From: Moritella marina ATCC 15381
GTDB taxonomy: Bacteria > Pseudomonadota > Gammaproteobacteria > Enterobacterales > Moritellaceae
DNA length: 64,000 nt
Reading direction: 5' to 3'
Assembly: GCF_008931805.1 (NCBI RefSeq)
Contig: NZ_CP044399.1
Coordinates: 2,418,001 to 2,482,000 of the forward strand
Under the pieces are notes generated by a model. That model was not told the origin of the DNA. It did no database searches and was given only the letters and a program-made list of their open reading frames with translations. A program made the translations under genes and the position numbers. Within the stretch, counting starts at the first letter, position 1, and the number at the start of each line of letters is the position of its first letter. Positions 18,182 through 27,023 of the stretch are shown piece after piece.

Positions 18182-18622
18182 TTATTTAGCGACCAAATAT
18201 GTCAATATTTCCACAATCTGATCTGGCGATGTAGCCCAAGATTGCGCAGAGCCATCAACTTCTTTTAACGCGTGGATCAAACTTTCATCGTGCAAGGTTA
18301 TATAAGGTTTGCCTAAAGCCGCACAATAACCCGCGTCGAAAGCAGCATTCCACTGCTTGTATTTCTCACCGAAACGTATGACTGCAAGATCACAATTTTT
18401 GATCGCGGTTTGAATCCGAATTGCGTTCACTTTTGAGGATTTATGATCTCGCCAAAATGACGTGCTTTCTTCCCCTAAACAGTCTCCAGCGGCATCACTT
18501 GCTGCGTGGTTTGTTATTGCCGAAGTAAACTGAATATCGAGTCCTTTTAGCTCGCAGCCATTAATAATTTGTTCGCGCCAATCACTGTGGATCTCACCTG
18601 ATAAATAAACCACATACTTCAT
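18182..18622 (-). CDS. YtoQ-family protein
   Basis: A 146-residue cytoplasmic protein that I recognise as YtoQ-like from MKYVVYLSGEIHSDWREQI at the start, the central ITNHAASDAAGDCLG, and DLAVIRFGEKYKQWNAAFDAGYCAALGKPYI. The fold resembles nucleoside 2-deoxyribosyltransferases (the DAGYAxALGKP pattern). The biochemical role of YtoQ is not established. The start is supported by GAGG about eight bases upstream. It lies in a run of minus-strand stress-type genes between ogt and the VOC gene. Confidence 0.85.
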   Translation of the reverse strand: MKYVVYLSGEIHSDWREQIINGCELKGLDIQFTSAITNHAASDAAGDCLGEESTSFWRDHKSSKVNAIRIQTAIKNCDLAVIRFGEKYKQWNAAFDAGYCAALGKPYITLHDESLIHALKEVDGSAQSWATSPDQIVEILTYLVAK

Positions 18623-18671
18623 AAATTTAACCTCTTATATTCCATTATAAAAAATGACAAAAAGCACTCTA

Positions 18672-19187
18672 TCAAATAAACAAGTTTTGCTCTAATTCTA
18701 GTAAACGTTTCTTTAACGACAAACCACCACCATAGCCAACGAGTTCACCTTTACTGCCGATAATACGATGACAAGGAATGATAATAGCCAACCCATTAGC
18801 ACCATTGGCACAGCCAACAGCCCTCACTGCACTTTCGTTGCCAATTGACTCCGCTAAACCCAAATAAGTCGCCGTTTCACCGTACTTCACATTGGCTAAC
18901 TTATCCCAAACAACTTTTTGAAAGTCCGTTCCCACCAGTAATAATGGCATATCAAACACACTACGTTCACCTAAGAAATACGCTTCAAGCTGTGTTTTCG
19001 TATTCGTCAATACAGCATCATTTTGCTCCACAAAAGTCGCATTCAGGCCGCGCTGAATTCGGTTATCAACAGACGCTCGCATTTTTCGGTAACGAAAGTC
19101 ACACAAGCACAGTTTGCCGTCATATGAACCGAGTATAAATTCGGCATAAGGGTGTTTGAAGTATTGAATATTAATTTGATTCATCAT
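18672..19187 (-). CDS. ogt: Methylated-DNA-protein cysteine methyltransferase
   Basis: A 171-residue suicide DNA repair protein that moves alkyl groups from O6-alkylguanine or O4-alkylthymine to its own cysteine. The active site is IIPCHRII with C139, preceded by the helix-turn-helix FQKVVWDKLANVKYGETATYLGLA and the AVRAVGCANGANGLAI segment. It ends with GYGGGLSLKKRLLELE. Its start overlaps the stop of an upstream 82-codon gene by four bases, so the two are translationally coupled. The length fits Ogt, without the Ada regulatory domain. Confidence 0.95.
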   Translation of the reverse strand: MMNQINIQYFKHPYAEFILGSYDGKLCLCDFRYRKMRASVDNRIQRGLNATFVEQNDAVLTNTKTQLEAYFLGERSVFDMPLLLVGTDFQKVVWDKLANVKYGETATYLGLAESIGNESAVRAVGCANGANGLAIIIPCHRIIGSKGELVGYGGGLSLKKRLLELEQNLFI

Positions 19188-19432
19188 CCGGAACTCGTCA
19201 AAGAACCAATAAGGCTCGCGACGATATGAGCGCCAGAAAACTGACCAAGCTCATCTAAATGGATATGTTTAAATTTTTCGAATGCCTCCGCTGAATTATT
19301 CGCCCGAATAACATCTCCAACACGCTCAAAACCTTGTGCAACAAGCTGTTCTTTCTCAATTAAAAATATCGGGCTGTTTATGTCCAAGTGTACGACGGTC
19401 TCTTCTTTTACATAAAAATTAAATGTTAACAT
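19184..19432 (-). CDS. Unknown 82-aa protein coupled to ogt
   Basis: An 82-residue protein of unknown function with no signal peptide or membrane helix. It starts at ATG 19432 after a strong GGAGG eight bases upstream, and its stop overlaps the ogt start by four bases. Beta-rich stretches (LTFNFYVKEETVVHLDI, PIFLIEKEQL) precede helical EAFEKFKHIHLDEL and a small-residue end. I recognise no family. The coupling suggests a role with, or simply co-expression with, alkylation repair. Confidence 0.7.
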   Translation of the reverse strand: MLTFNFYVKEETVVHLDINSPIFLIEKEQLVAQGFERVGDVIRANNSAEAFEKFKHIHLDELGQFSGAHIVASLIGSLTSSG

Positions 19433-19800
19433 TTGACTACCTCCATATAAATGTCGAGCAACTTAGCTCATGATTATAGATTGCTAAGCCCCTACAAAGC
19501 CCTGTTCATCAACCCTGTAATCGCTACGCACTCAATCAATCAATCTAATAAAGTATAATTAAATACAACTAGCATATTGAGAAGTCAGATGTGCTTATTT
19601 GATAGTTCAGAAAATTGCTGCCCCATGAGATAACCCTCCGTGTTAAATGTAATTTATATTATGTTTGTAATGAGCATAGCTACCTAGCCTTATCCCTAGC
19701 TTTACCAAAATATAGCTCTAACTATTCCCTTTCTGAATAATTAATTTATCACATCAAAAGCAATGCACCCGCTATGTTCATTTTGTTAACTCAATGACTA
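19433..19800. other. Gene-free gap before the 82-aa gene
   Basis: This 368-bp AT-rich gap separates the 82-aa/ogt operon from the membrane-protein gene. I see no ORF of note. It holds an imperfect hairpin (CTTAGC/GCTAAG near 19465), a short ATCA tandem near 19532-19545, and a possible minus-strand -10 (TATACT, 19557-19552) without a convincing -35. Confidence 0.5.
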
Positions 19801-21174
19801 TTAGTCATTTATCAAGTGAAAAACCAGATCATTTTGATAATTGCTTACAACATAAAAACCATCTATCGACTGAAATAATCGTTCAAGTTCTTCTTTTTTC
19901 TTACCCTGAAGATTCGAGCCTCTATAGGTCATTGAAGACCAAACATCAGAAGTTGACGATTCGATTCCAAGCAAAATATTTAGCTTAACCATACGAGCTA
20001 ACTCTTCTTGATATATGAAAAATTGACGTAAATGGGTATTGGTAACTTGATATTGCCCAGCGTTATTGACGGTCAGCACTTCATCAATCATCCGATTTAA
20101 TCGACTTCTAGACTCAATTGAGCTATTCATAACCCCTAACCAATCGTTCTCTTCACTCGTCAATAGACATAAAAATAACATCGTTCGTGCTTTATTATAG
20201 TTTATAAATCCAGGCCACATTATGTCATCTTCACAAGATACTAATGCCCTTTCAAATTGTTCACATGCTGATTTTAAATACATAATTGCATCTTCTTTAC
20301 TTGATGGCGACATCAGATTTATTTTTTCGCTGACTAATTTCATGCCATCAATAGAAAGCAGGTTAATCCCATTTAAGCCTAGAGATTCGCCAATTAAGAA
20401 CATACCTTTTTTATTATAAAATAAGCCTAAGTAATTATGATATATAGTTTTAGTCACTGGATTTCGTAGTATTGGACCTCGTACATGAAGTAAATCAGCA
20501 TGTACATTAAATTTGTTATCTGAAACAAAACTTTGATATGAGATGACGGCTTTAAAAAGCTTTATTGTTTCTGTTATTTGTATTGAATTACCTTTACTAA
20601 TGGAATGTAAAATACTGCTTCGACGTTCGACTTCTGCAAGTATACAATCCATACGTTTTCTATATGCACCTTTATCAATATCACTGGCATTAAATACAGC
20701 AGGAAAAAAGACTATCAGATCAATCATGTACTGAAGAGTATCCGCAAACAAAACAGCTGTACCTGACTCTCGTTTTAGCTTTAGCTCTATCGACTTGAAT
20801 AACTCTTTTTCTAACGTTTTTTCATCATCACACTGAAACTTGATGACCAGCTCTGGTACTGAAATAACATAATTCTCGTTATCTAATATATTGCCATCCA
20901 TCTTGCTTATATTATTTACACTATCTATTGAAGTATAAGTCCTAACAGCAATAAATAGAGCCAGTACCGCAATACAAAACCCAACGATAGAAATAGTGAA
21001 ATTAAGAAGATCCTTCCCTTCTTTTATATAATAAATCCAGATTGCAAATGCCGATGACAGAGCCACAAGAGCTGCAATCACAACATAAATAATTCTTATT
21101 GCTTTCAAAGGTATATCCCATTTAATATTATTAGTGCAAATATTATGCTTCGTTGAAAACTCACTCAGTGACAA
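19801..21174 (-). CDS. Two-helix membrane protein of unknown function
   Basis: A 457-residue protein with two adjacent N-terminal membrane helices at about 28-50 (IIYVVIAALVALSSAFAIWIYYI) and 58-82 (FTISIVGFCIAVLALFIAV). A large hydrophilic, helix-rich cytoplasmic-looking domain of about 370 residues follows. I recognise no domain. The start is uncertain: TTG 21174 is the first usable codon and has only AGGC upstream. Codon use is more AT-rich than in neighbouring genes, which hints at later acquisition. Architecture of this kind appears in anti-phage and signalling proteins, but nothing here shows such a role. Confidence 0.65.
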   Translation of the reverse strand: MSLSEFSTKHNICTNNIKWDIPLKAIRIIYVVIAALVALSSAFAIWIYYIKEGKDLLNFTISIVGFCIAVLALFIAVRTYTSIDSVNNISKMDGNILDNENYVISVPELVIKFQCDDEKTLEKELFKSIELKLKRESGTAVLFADTLQYMIDLIVFFPAVFNASDIDKGAYRKRMDCILAEVERRSSILHSISKGNSIQITETIKLFKAVISYQSFVSDNKFNVHADLLHVRGPILRNPVTKTIYHNYLGLFYNKKGMFLIGESLGLNGINLLSIDGMKLVSEKINLMSPSSKEDAIMYLKSACEQFERALVSCEDDIMWPGFINYNKARTMLFLCLLTSEENDWLGVMNSSIESRSRLNRMIDEVLTVNNAGQYQVTNTHLRQFFIYQEELARMVKLNILLGIESSTSDVWSSMTYRGSNLQGKKKEELERLFQSIDGFYVVSNYQNDLVFHLIND

Positions 21175-21231
21175 GGTGGTGCCTTTCCTACTATTGCCCG
21201 TAAATCGACAGCGACACTCATTTTATTCTTC

Positions 21232-21612
21232 CTAATTACTCAATTCAAACGGCTCACAAGCAGTACCTTGATGATACTTCAATTGCCATTGTGTTCCATT
21301 TAACACCCAGACTGATGACCGTTTAGCAAAGTGACTGCTTTTACCTAACTCATCAACTGACGCTGATTTATAGAGCAGTAGCTGAACTGACTCTTCGAGC
21401 TGAATGCATTCATAATCTTGAGAATGGATAAACCCATTCGATGGTTGCTCACTCGCCATCATTTCAATAATAGATTGGTGATCGTAACTGATACCCGATT
21501 CACCCACCTCTCTAAAATCACCATGAATTAACTGCGCTATATCGGCCTTACTTTGTCGAATTTCATACTGATGTAACGCGATTTCTTGTTCGATCAAAAT
21601 ATCCATTTTCAT
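21232..21612 (-). CDS. NTF2-like (DUF4440-type) protein
   Basis: A 126-residue cytoplasmic protein resembling DUF4440/SnoaL-like members of the NTF2 fold. An N-terminal helix (IALHQYEIRQSKADIAQLIHGDF) leads into FREVGESGISYDHQSII, and late strands include SSVWVLNGTQWQLKYHQGT, the typical end of DUF4440 domains. These proteins bind small molecules or form dimers; no catalytic residues can be assigned. It lies between sbcC and the two-helix membrane protein on the same strand, beyond a strong terminator, so it is probably a separate unit. Confidence 0.75.
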   Translation of the reverse strand: MKMDILIEQEIALHQYEIRQSKADIAQLIHGDFREVGESGISYDHQSIIEMMASEQPSNGFIHSQDYECIQLEESVQLLLYKSASVDELGKSSHFAKRSSVWVLNGTQWQLKYHQGTACEPFELSN

Positions 21613-21697
21613 CTCTAAATCAAAGCAATAGACTTATAAACTATCAACCTCGTCCCATAATAACAATATGTTAAATAAATAATGCTAATGCTGACAC

Positions 21698-21730
21698 AAA
21701 AAATGGCGACGGTTTAAACCAGTCGCCATT
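21698..21730 (-). terminator. Rho-independent terminator of sbcDC
   Basis: On the minus strand AATGGCGAC (21730-21722) pairs perfectly with GTCGCCATT (21710-21702) around a GGTTTAAACC loop, followed by a run of six T (21703-21698). It lies just past the sbcC stop. Confidence 0.85.
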
Positions 21731-21761
21731 CAATTCATAGCTCATTTATTCAAGCTAAAAA

Positions 21762-24700
21762 CTAACTCACTACTTCAAACGAACTAAGCCCTAAACCACT
21801 GCCTTTATTCACTTTCACTTGCACTGGAATACGTTCTTTTAATGCTTCAACGTGGCTAATGACGCCAATCATCTTACCTGACGCATTTAAGTTATCCAGC
21901 GCATCCAAAGCGATATCCAAAGTCTCCGCATCGAGCGTACCAAAACCTTCATCAAGGAATAACGAATCAATACTGGTCTTGTGACTAACCAAATCAGATA
22001 AGCCCAGTGCTAATGCCAGACTCACCAGGAAGCTTTCGCCACCCGATAAGGTTTTGGTATCACGTACTGCATCCGCTAGCCAAGTATCTACAACTTGTAA
22101 CGCCAAGGCTTCACTGCCAGAGGCCAATTTACGTTGTAGTTGGTAACGGCTGTGTAAACGATCCAGTTGTTGATTAGCTAAGGTAACCAAATGATCCAGC
22201 GTTAAACCCTGCGCAAAGCGGCGGAACTTACTGCCATCTTTCGAGCCAATTAAACTTTGCAAATAAGCTTTGTCGTCATAGTCGGCTTCAGAGTCTTTAA
22301 TCTGCTGATAAAAATCAGCTAAATCAGCGCTACGAGCCGCATCATCAGCAAGGCGCTGTTTCAATTCACCTTGACGCTGTAAACCTTGGTTTAACTGTAT
22401 TGTCAGTTCATCTAATTGGGTAATAATCGTCGCGAGTTCAAGTTTAGTAACCTGCGCCTGTTGCAGTATTAATAAACCGTCATTCGCTTGCTCAAACAAT
22501 GCCTGACAACGTGTTAAGTGAGCTATTAGTTGTGACTTAAGCGCCAATAATCGCTGCTTTTCTGCTGCGGGTAATAACGCTTGGTTAAACTCAACGTCAG
22601 TAGTAAATGGGCTCGCGGCTAACGCCTGTTGCCATACTCCTAAGCAATCTAACGATTCTTGCTTCTGTTGCGCTAAACCTTGTTGTAAAGTAGTTAACTC
22701 GCCTTGCTGCGCGTGCACTTGATTCGATAATGTCGTCGCTTGTGCTGTGCTTGCTTGCTGCGCTTGTTCGGCGCTATTTAACTGCTGCTGCATAGTATGT
22801 CTTGCATCCGCCACACTACGCTGACCAAATAACTGCTGACGTTGCTGCTGTTTATCAGCCAAATTAGCCGACAGATTAGTTAACGTAGTCAGGCTTTGCG
22901 CAATAACCGCGTCCAGCTTCACTTGCTGCTCACGTAATGGTGTTAATTGGCTGTCTGCAGTAAGGAACTGTTCGCTTGCAGTCTGTAATAACTCTACTTG
23001 CTGTGCCCATGTTTGCGTTGCTTGATGGCATTGCGCTAACCAGTTGTCGAGTTGACTCCATTGTGGCAATGATAAACCTAACTCAGTCACGCTATTGGCT
23101 AATGCTTGTTGTAATTCACTTAGCACCTGTCCTTGTTGCTGCGTTTCACGTATTAGCTTTTGCTCAGCGTCTTGGGCTGTTTGTAAATCACGGTTCACTA
23201 ATTCAATTTGATGTTGCAGCTGTGCGCTGTTTTTATCAAACTCAACCAACGCTTGCTGCGCTTGCTGTAATTTCAGCGTCGCTGCTTTTAAGCCTTGGAT
23301 ACGTTGTAACAATTGTTCTAATTGCATAACTTGTTGCTGCACAAATGTCTGCGTATTCGCGCTATCACTAATAACAAGGTTGGCATTTAACTGCTGATTG
23401 TAAGATTGCCATTGGGTAATCAACGAATCTAACTGCGGTTGTAAGGTCGTGTTACGATTAGTGAGGTTATCTAACTTGGTATTTGTAACTTGCAACTGAC
23501 TTTTAAGATCACCGCCCTCGGTTTCAATTTGCTTTAACGCTAGCTCTAATTCTGCTTTACGCTGCGCCGTTGGCGACTCACTAATGTGTTGGTATTCGGC
23601 GATCAGTGGATGCTCAGTCGAACCACATAACTGACACGCTTGTCCCGGTTCAAGCTGACTACGTAATTGTTCTAAGCTGGCAATCTTTTTCTCTTGCTCT
23701 AATAAACGCTGAACATCGTTGAACTCTTGTTTCTTGGCTTTAAACAGGTCGCGCTTTGCGGCGATGTCAACGTTAACGCCAGTAAGCTGCAGCTGTAATG
23801 TTTTAATGTTAGCGTGGTTAGCTTCAAACTCTTGCGATTCGCTAATATAACGCTGCTGTAAACCAGACAGCTGCTCCACAATGCTTTGCGCGCGTGATTG
23901 TTGACTTAACACATTCTCAAGCGTTGCTAAATCATCACCCGCTAACAAGTCAGTGACTTGCTGCTGCGCCTGATTAACCGCATCGTTCACCAACTGCTGA
24001 CGCTCAGCACTTGCCAACACTGAAGCCGACAATTGCTGTTGCGATGTTTGGCTTTGCTTTAGCAATGCTTGGTTGTCAGCCACCTGTTGATTTAATGCCG
24101 TTAAGTTTTGCTGTTGTTGATCACATTGCTGGATCTGGCTTTGCCACAGCGGTAGACGCGTACTCAGCTCTGCATCTTTACTGTGCTGCTGTTGGTATGT
24201 CTGGCAATCATTTATGGTATTTTGGGCCTGCTGCGCCGTTTGCGTTAACTGAGTTAATTGCTGCAGCGTGGTTTGCTGTTCACTCTTTTGTTGCTGTTGT
24301 AGCGACTGACATTGTTGCAATTCTTTAGTTAGTTGGGCGCAATCATTGTCCAATGGCATTACCTGCTCATTGATTAACGTTTCTTGCGTTTGGCTTTGCT
24401 GCTTAACATCATCTAACAGTGCTTGAGTGACTTGGTTTTGTTCTTGGTTAGCTGTCAGCGCACGTTGCGCCGATGCCACTGCTAGCTGTAATGCCTGTTG
24501 CTGCTTGTCTAATGCTGCAAACTTACTGTTCACTTGGGTTAAATGCGTAAACGGCAGTCGTAATGCTTCAGCTGGTCCAGCTTTTTCTAATTTATCTAAT
24601 TCAGGCTGTTGTGCTGTCGTGTCCTGCTCTGCTGTGGTTAAACTGCGTTGTGCTTGGCTAACAACTTGCTGTGCTTGCTCAAGCTGTTCACGCCATTGCT

Positions 24701-25433
24701 TTTGTTGCTGTAGATCTGTTTGCTGCTGAGTTAATGCTGTTACCTGCTGACTAACTTGCGTTTGTTCCGCGGCGATCTCACTGCGTTGTTCGTCATTCAA
24801 TAAGTTCACGCCATCGGCTTTAGCACGTAGTTTGTCTAATTCCGCTTTTGCGAGGTTGTGACTTTCAAATACCGCTTGCGAGATCTGACCGTAAATTTCA
24901 GTGCCCGTCAGTTCTTCTAATAACTCGGCGCGATCATTGGCGGGTGCATTCAAAAACGCAGCGAACTCACCTTGCGATAGCAACATCGATTTACGGAAAC
25001 GTGAAAAATCTAAACCGGTGATTTCCGCCACCAGCTGTTTTTTCAATTTAACTTGGCTAGCAAGAATGTCACCAGACACCACTTCCGCCAGTTCTACTTT
25101 CATTTCTTGTAAGTTGCCCTGTGCACTGTTTTTAGCACGACGTTGACTCCAACTGGCCCGATAACCTTTACCTTGTACTTCAAATTCAACTTCGGCGGCG
25201 CATTCAGCCGTGTTACGGGTCATGATTTCATTTTGCGATTTCGATATCGCTAGACGTGGGGTCTCGTGATACAAAGCCAAACAAATCGCATCAAGAATAG
25301 TGGTTTTACCTGCGCCTGTTGGGCCTGTAATAGCAAACAGGCCATTACTTAAAAACGGTTCTTGATCAAAGTTAAGCTGCCACTCGCCTTTTAACGAGTT
25401 AATATTTTTAAAGGAAAGACGTTTTATCTTCAT
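21762..25433 (-). CDS. sbcC: SbcC exonuclease subunit, SMC-like ATPase
   Basis: A 1223-residue SMC/Rad50-like ATPase that works with SbcD to cut DNA hairpins and trim double-strand ends. Walker A GPTGAGKT lies at 37-44. The zinc hook CQLC is at C600-C603, almost exactly mid-protein. The signature motif LSGGESFLVSLALALG and Walker B SLFLDEGFGTLD lie near the C-terminus. The two coiled-coil arms are unusually rich in glutamine and leucine, with many QQQ runs. Its ATG overlaps the sbcD stop by one base (TAATG). Length is above E. coli SbcC (1048 aa), with the extra sequence in the arms. A strong terminator follows. Confidence 0.97.
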   Translation of the reverse strand: MKIKRLSFKNINSLKGEWQLNFDQEPFLSNGLFAITGPTGAGKTTILDAICLALYHETPRLAISKSQNEIMTRNTAECAAEVEFEVQGKGYRASWSQRRAKNSAQGNLQEMKVELAEVVSGDILASQVKLKKQLVAEITGLDFSRFRKSMLLSQGEFAAFLNAPANDRAELLEELTGTEIYGQISQAVFESHNLAKAELDKLRAKADGVNLLNDEQRSEIAAEQTQVSQQVTALTQQQTDLQQQKQWREQLEQAQQVVSQAQRSLTTAEQDTTAQQPELDKLEKAGPAEALRLPFTHLTQVNSKFAALDKQQQALQLAVASAQRALTANQEQNQVTQALLDDVKQQSQTQETLINEQVMPLDNDCAQLTKELQQCQSLQQQQKSEQQTTLQQLTQLTQTAQQAQNTINDCQTYQQQHSKDAELSTRLPLWQSQIQQCDQQQQNLTALNQQVADNQALLKQSQTSQQQLSASVLASAERQQLVNDAVNQAQQQVTDLLAGDDLATLENVLSQQSRAQSIVEQLSGLQQRYISESQEFEANHANIKTLQLQLTGVNVDIAAKRDLFKAKKQEFNDVQRLLEQEKKIASLEQLRSQLEPGQACQLCGSTEHPLIAEYQHISESPTAQRKAELELALKQIETEGGDLKSQLQVTNTKLDNLTNRNTTLQPQLDSLITQWQSYNQQLNANLVISDSANTQTFVQQQVMQLEQLLQRIQGLKAATLKLQQAQQALVEFDKNSAQLQHQIELVNRDLQTAQDAEQKLIRETQQQGQVLSELQQALANSVTELGLSLPQWSQLDNWLAQCHQATQTWAQQVELLQTASEQFLTADSQLTPLREQQVKLDAVIAQSLTTLTNLSANLADKQQQRQQLFGQRSVADARHTMQQQLNSAEQAQQASTAQATTLSNQVHAQQGELTTLQQGLAQQKQESLDCLGVWQQALAASPFTTDVEFNQALLPAAEKQRLLALKSQLIAHLTRCQALFEQANDGLLILQQAQVTKLELATIITQLDELTIQLNQGLQRQGELKQRLADDAARSADLADFYQQIKDSEADYDDKAYLQSLIGSKDGSKFRRFAQGLTLDHLVTLANQQLDRLHSRYQLQRKLASGSEALALQVVDTWLADAVRDTKTLSGGESFLVSLALALGLSDLVSHKTSIDSLFLDEGFGTLDAETLDIALDALDNLNASGKMIGVISHVEALKERIPVQVKVNKGSGLGLSSFEVVS

Positions 25434-26683
25434 TATTTTTCCTCCTGCGTTGCATGCTCTACTTGCTCAACAATCTGTTTAAAAGCGACTTCGATACGTG
25501 ATTTACGCGCAATTTCCGCATCTGTGGTAAATTCAACGCCTTGTAGACAGCGAGCAAATACATCATTCACCGACAGTTCTGATAAGGTTTCTTTCACTTC
25601 GCTATGCAAATGTTGCTCCCTGTCTTTACGGGCACGGCGCACTTGCAATACTTCCACAGGCAGATCAATGGTCATGGCTTCAATTCGGGTTTGCAAATCA
25701 GTAAGATAATCTTGTTCTTGCACCTCAATACTCAGCCACACTGGTAATGAATCGATATGCGTGTTGAAATCAGCTAATTGCGCTTCAATGCCTTCTAAAT
25801 TACCTTTAATCACCTGCATGGGTTGGAATCGAGGGATCATCAATTCCGTTACAGAATCGAACTTACCTTCAACAAAATTCACCAAGTTAACGCTCTTTTG
25901 TTGTTTAACTTCGTCAAAGCTTAATGGGATTGGCGAGCCGCTATAACGGATATGCTCTGACTTAGCGACTTTTTGTGCGCGATGAATATGACCAAGGGCA
26001 ATATAGTCTGCAGCAGGAAATTGATTCGCAGGGAATGCTTCTAGTGTGCCGATGTAAATGTCGCGTACTGATTCAGTCACGGATACGCCCAGTGCAGTTA
26101 AATGCCCAGTAGCGATAATCGGCACTGGCGATGCGTGCTCTTCAATACGTTGCGTACGCTTGTTTTCAGCCAATTGATACAAACTGGCGTAATGTCCAGT
26201 GATCGCAGCGCCTAAACGTTGCTGTTTTTCTGTGCCCGATTGCCATGCTTCACTTTGCATAACATCGCGAGGTCGTACAAACGGCACTGCACACAACAAT
26301 GCCCCGAGTTGACCTTGGCGGTTTTTAAGTTCCAATACTTGTTGCTCTAATTCAGGCGATACACTGGAAATGACTTGAGTATTAAGCTGTGACAATAACT
26401 GCTTTGATTCATTAAGCGTTGCGACCGAATCATGATTACCCGCTAGAATAATTAACTGACAGTTCACCTTACTCATGGCAACGACAAAGCTATTATACAA
26501 CTCACGCGCATAACTTGGCGGTGTCCCAGTATCAAAAATATCACCCGCGACAATAACCGCATCCACTTGGTGCAGTTCAACTTGTTCAAGTAACCAAGCC
26601 ATAAAACAACTGTGTTCGTTAGCGCGACTTTTCGTAATGAAATGCTGGCCAAGATGCCAATCTGAGGTATGTAATATTTTCAT
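25433..26683 (-). CDS. sbcD: SbcD nuclease subunit
   Basis: A 416-residue Mre11-like Mn2+-dependent phosphoesterase, the nuclease half of SbcCD. The phosphoesterase motifs are in order: MKILHTSDWHLGQ, VIVAGDIFDTGTPP, IILAGNHDSV, ATGHLTALG and YIALGHIHRAQ, giving the metal-binding Asp, His and Asn residues. The C-terminal part holds the SbcC-binding region. It is the first gene of the sbcDC pair and shares one base with sbcC. The complex processes palindromes and stalled forks in the cytoplasm. Confidence 0.96.
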   Translation of the reverse strand: MKILHTSDWHLGQHFITKSRANEHSCFMAWLLEQVELHQVDAVIVAGDIFDTGTPPSYARELYNSFVVAMSKVNCQLIILAGNHDSVATLNESKQLLSQLNTQVISSVSPELEQQVLELKNRQGQLGALLCAVPFVRPRDVMQSEAWQSGTEKQQRLGAAITGHYASLYQLAENKRTQRIEEHASPVPIIATGHLTALGVSVTESVRDIYIGTLEAFPANQFPAADYIALGHIHRAQKVAKSEHIRYSGSPIPLSFDEVKQQKSVNLVNFVEGKFDSVTELMIPRFQPMQVIKGNLEGIEAQLADFNTHIDSLPVWLSIEVQEQDYLTDLQTRIEAMTIDLPVEVLQVRRARKDREQHLHSEVKETLSELSVNDVFARCLQGVEFTTDAEIARKSRIEVAFKQIVEQVEHATQEEK

Positions 26684-26894
26684 GAAACGTGGGGGTCCTA
26701 GCGGTAAAAGTAAGCTATCGCTAGTGTATACCCAAACGACTTCTAGGTGCAGGGGGTAAAACTTAAATTATCAATAAATCGGCTGATGGGGTACAACTTA
26801 TCCGGTTGAAAGAAACTGGCTTTCAGGCATATCATTCAACAGATTATGTACACCTGAAAAACCAAATTAGTTAATTTTCCTTATATGTCTATAA

Positions 26895-26972
26895 CGTCAG
26901 CTTATCGGTACTTTCTATCTATAAGCTGACGCATATTTATAGTGAAAACATATGTATTCACTCTGGTGCGAG
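26895..26972. other. Inverted repeats downstream of the peroxidase gene
   Basis: In the 340-bp gap between sbcD and the di-haem peroxidase gene, CGTCAGCTTAT (26895-26905) pairs exactly with ATAAGCTGACG (26931-26941). A near-palindrome centred on ACATATGT spans 26951-26972, and a third pairing AATCAC/GTGATT lies near 26982-27000. They probably terminate the peroxidase transcript, though no T run is present. Confidence 0.5.
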
Positions 26973-27023
26973 TTAATCACCAGCTTTACCTGCTAGTGAT
27001 TACTCTTCACGCTTTTAGTCTTG

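Noticed and set aside
22976-24729. Several plus-strand ORFs opposite sbcC
   Set aside because: They are antisense shadows of the Gln-rich coiled coil (CAA/CAG read as TTG/CTG), without ribosome sites or family features.
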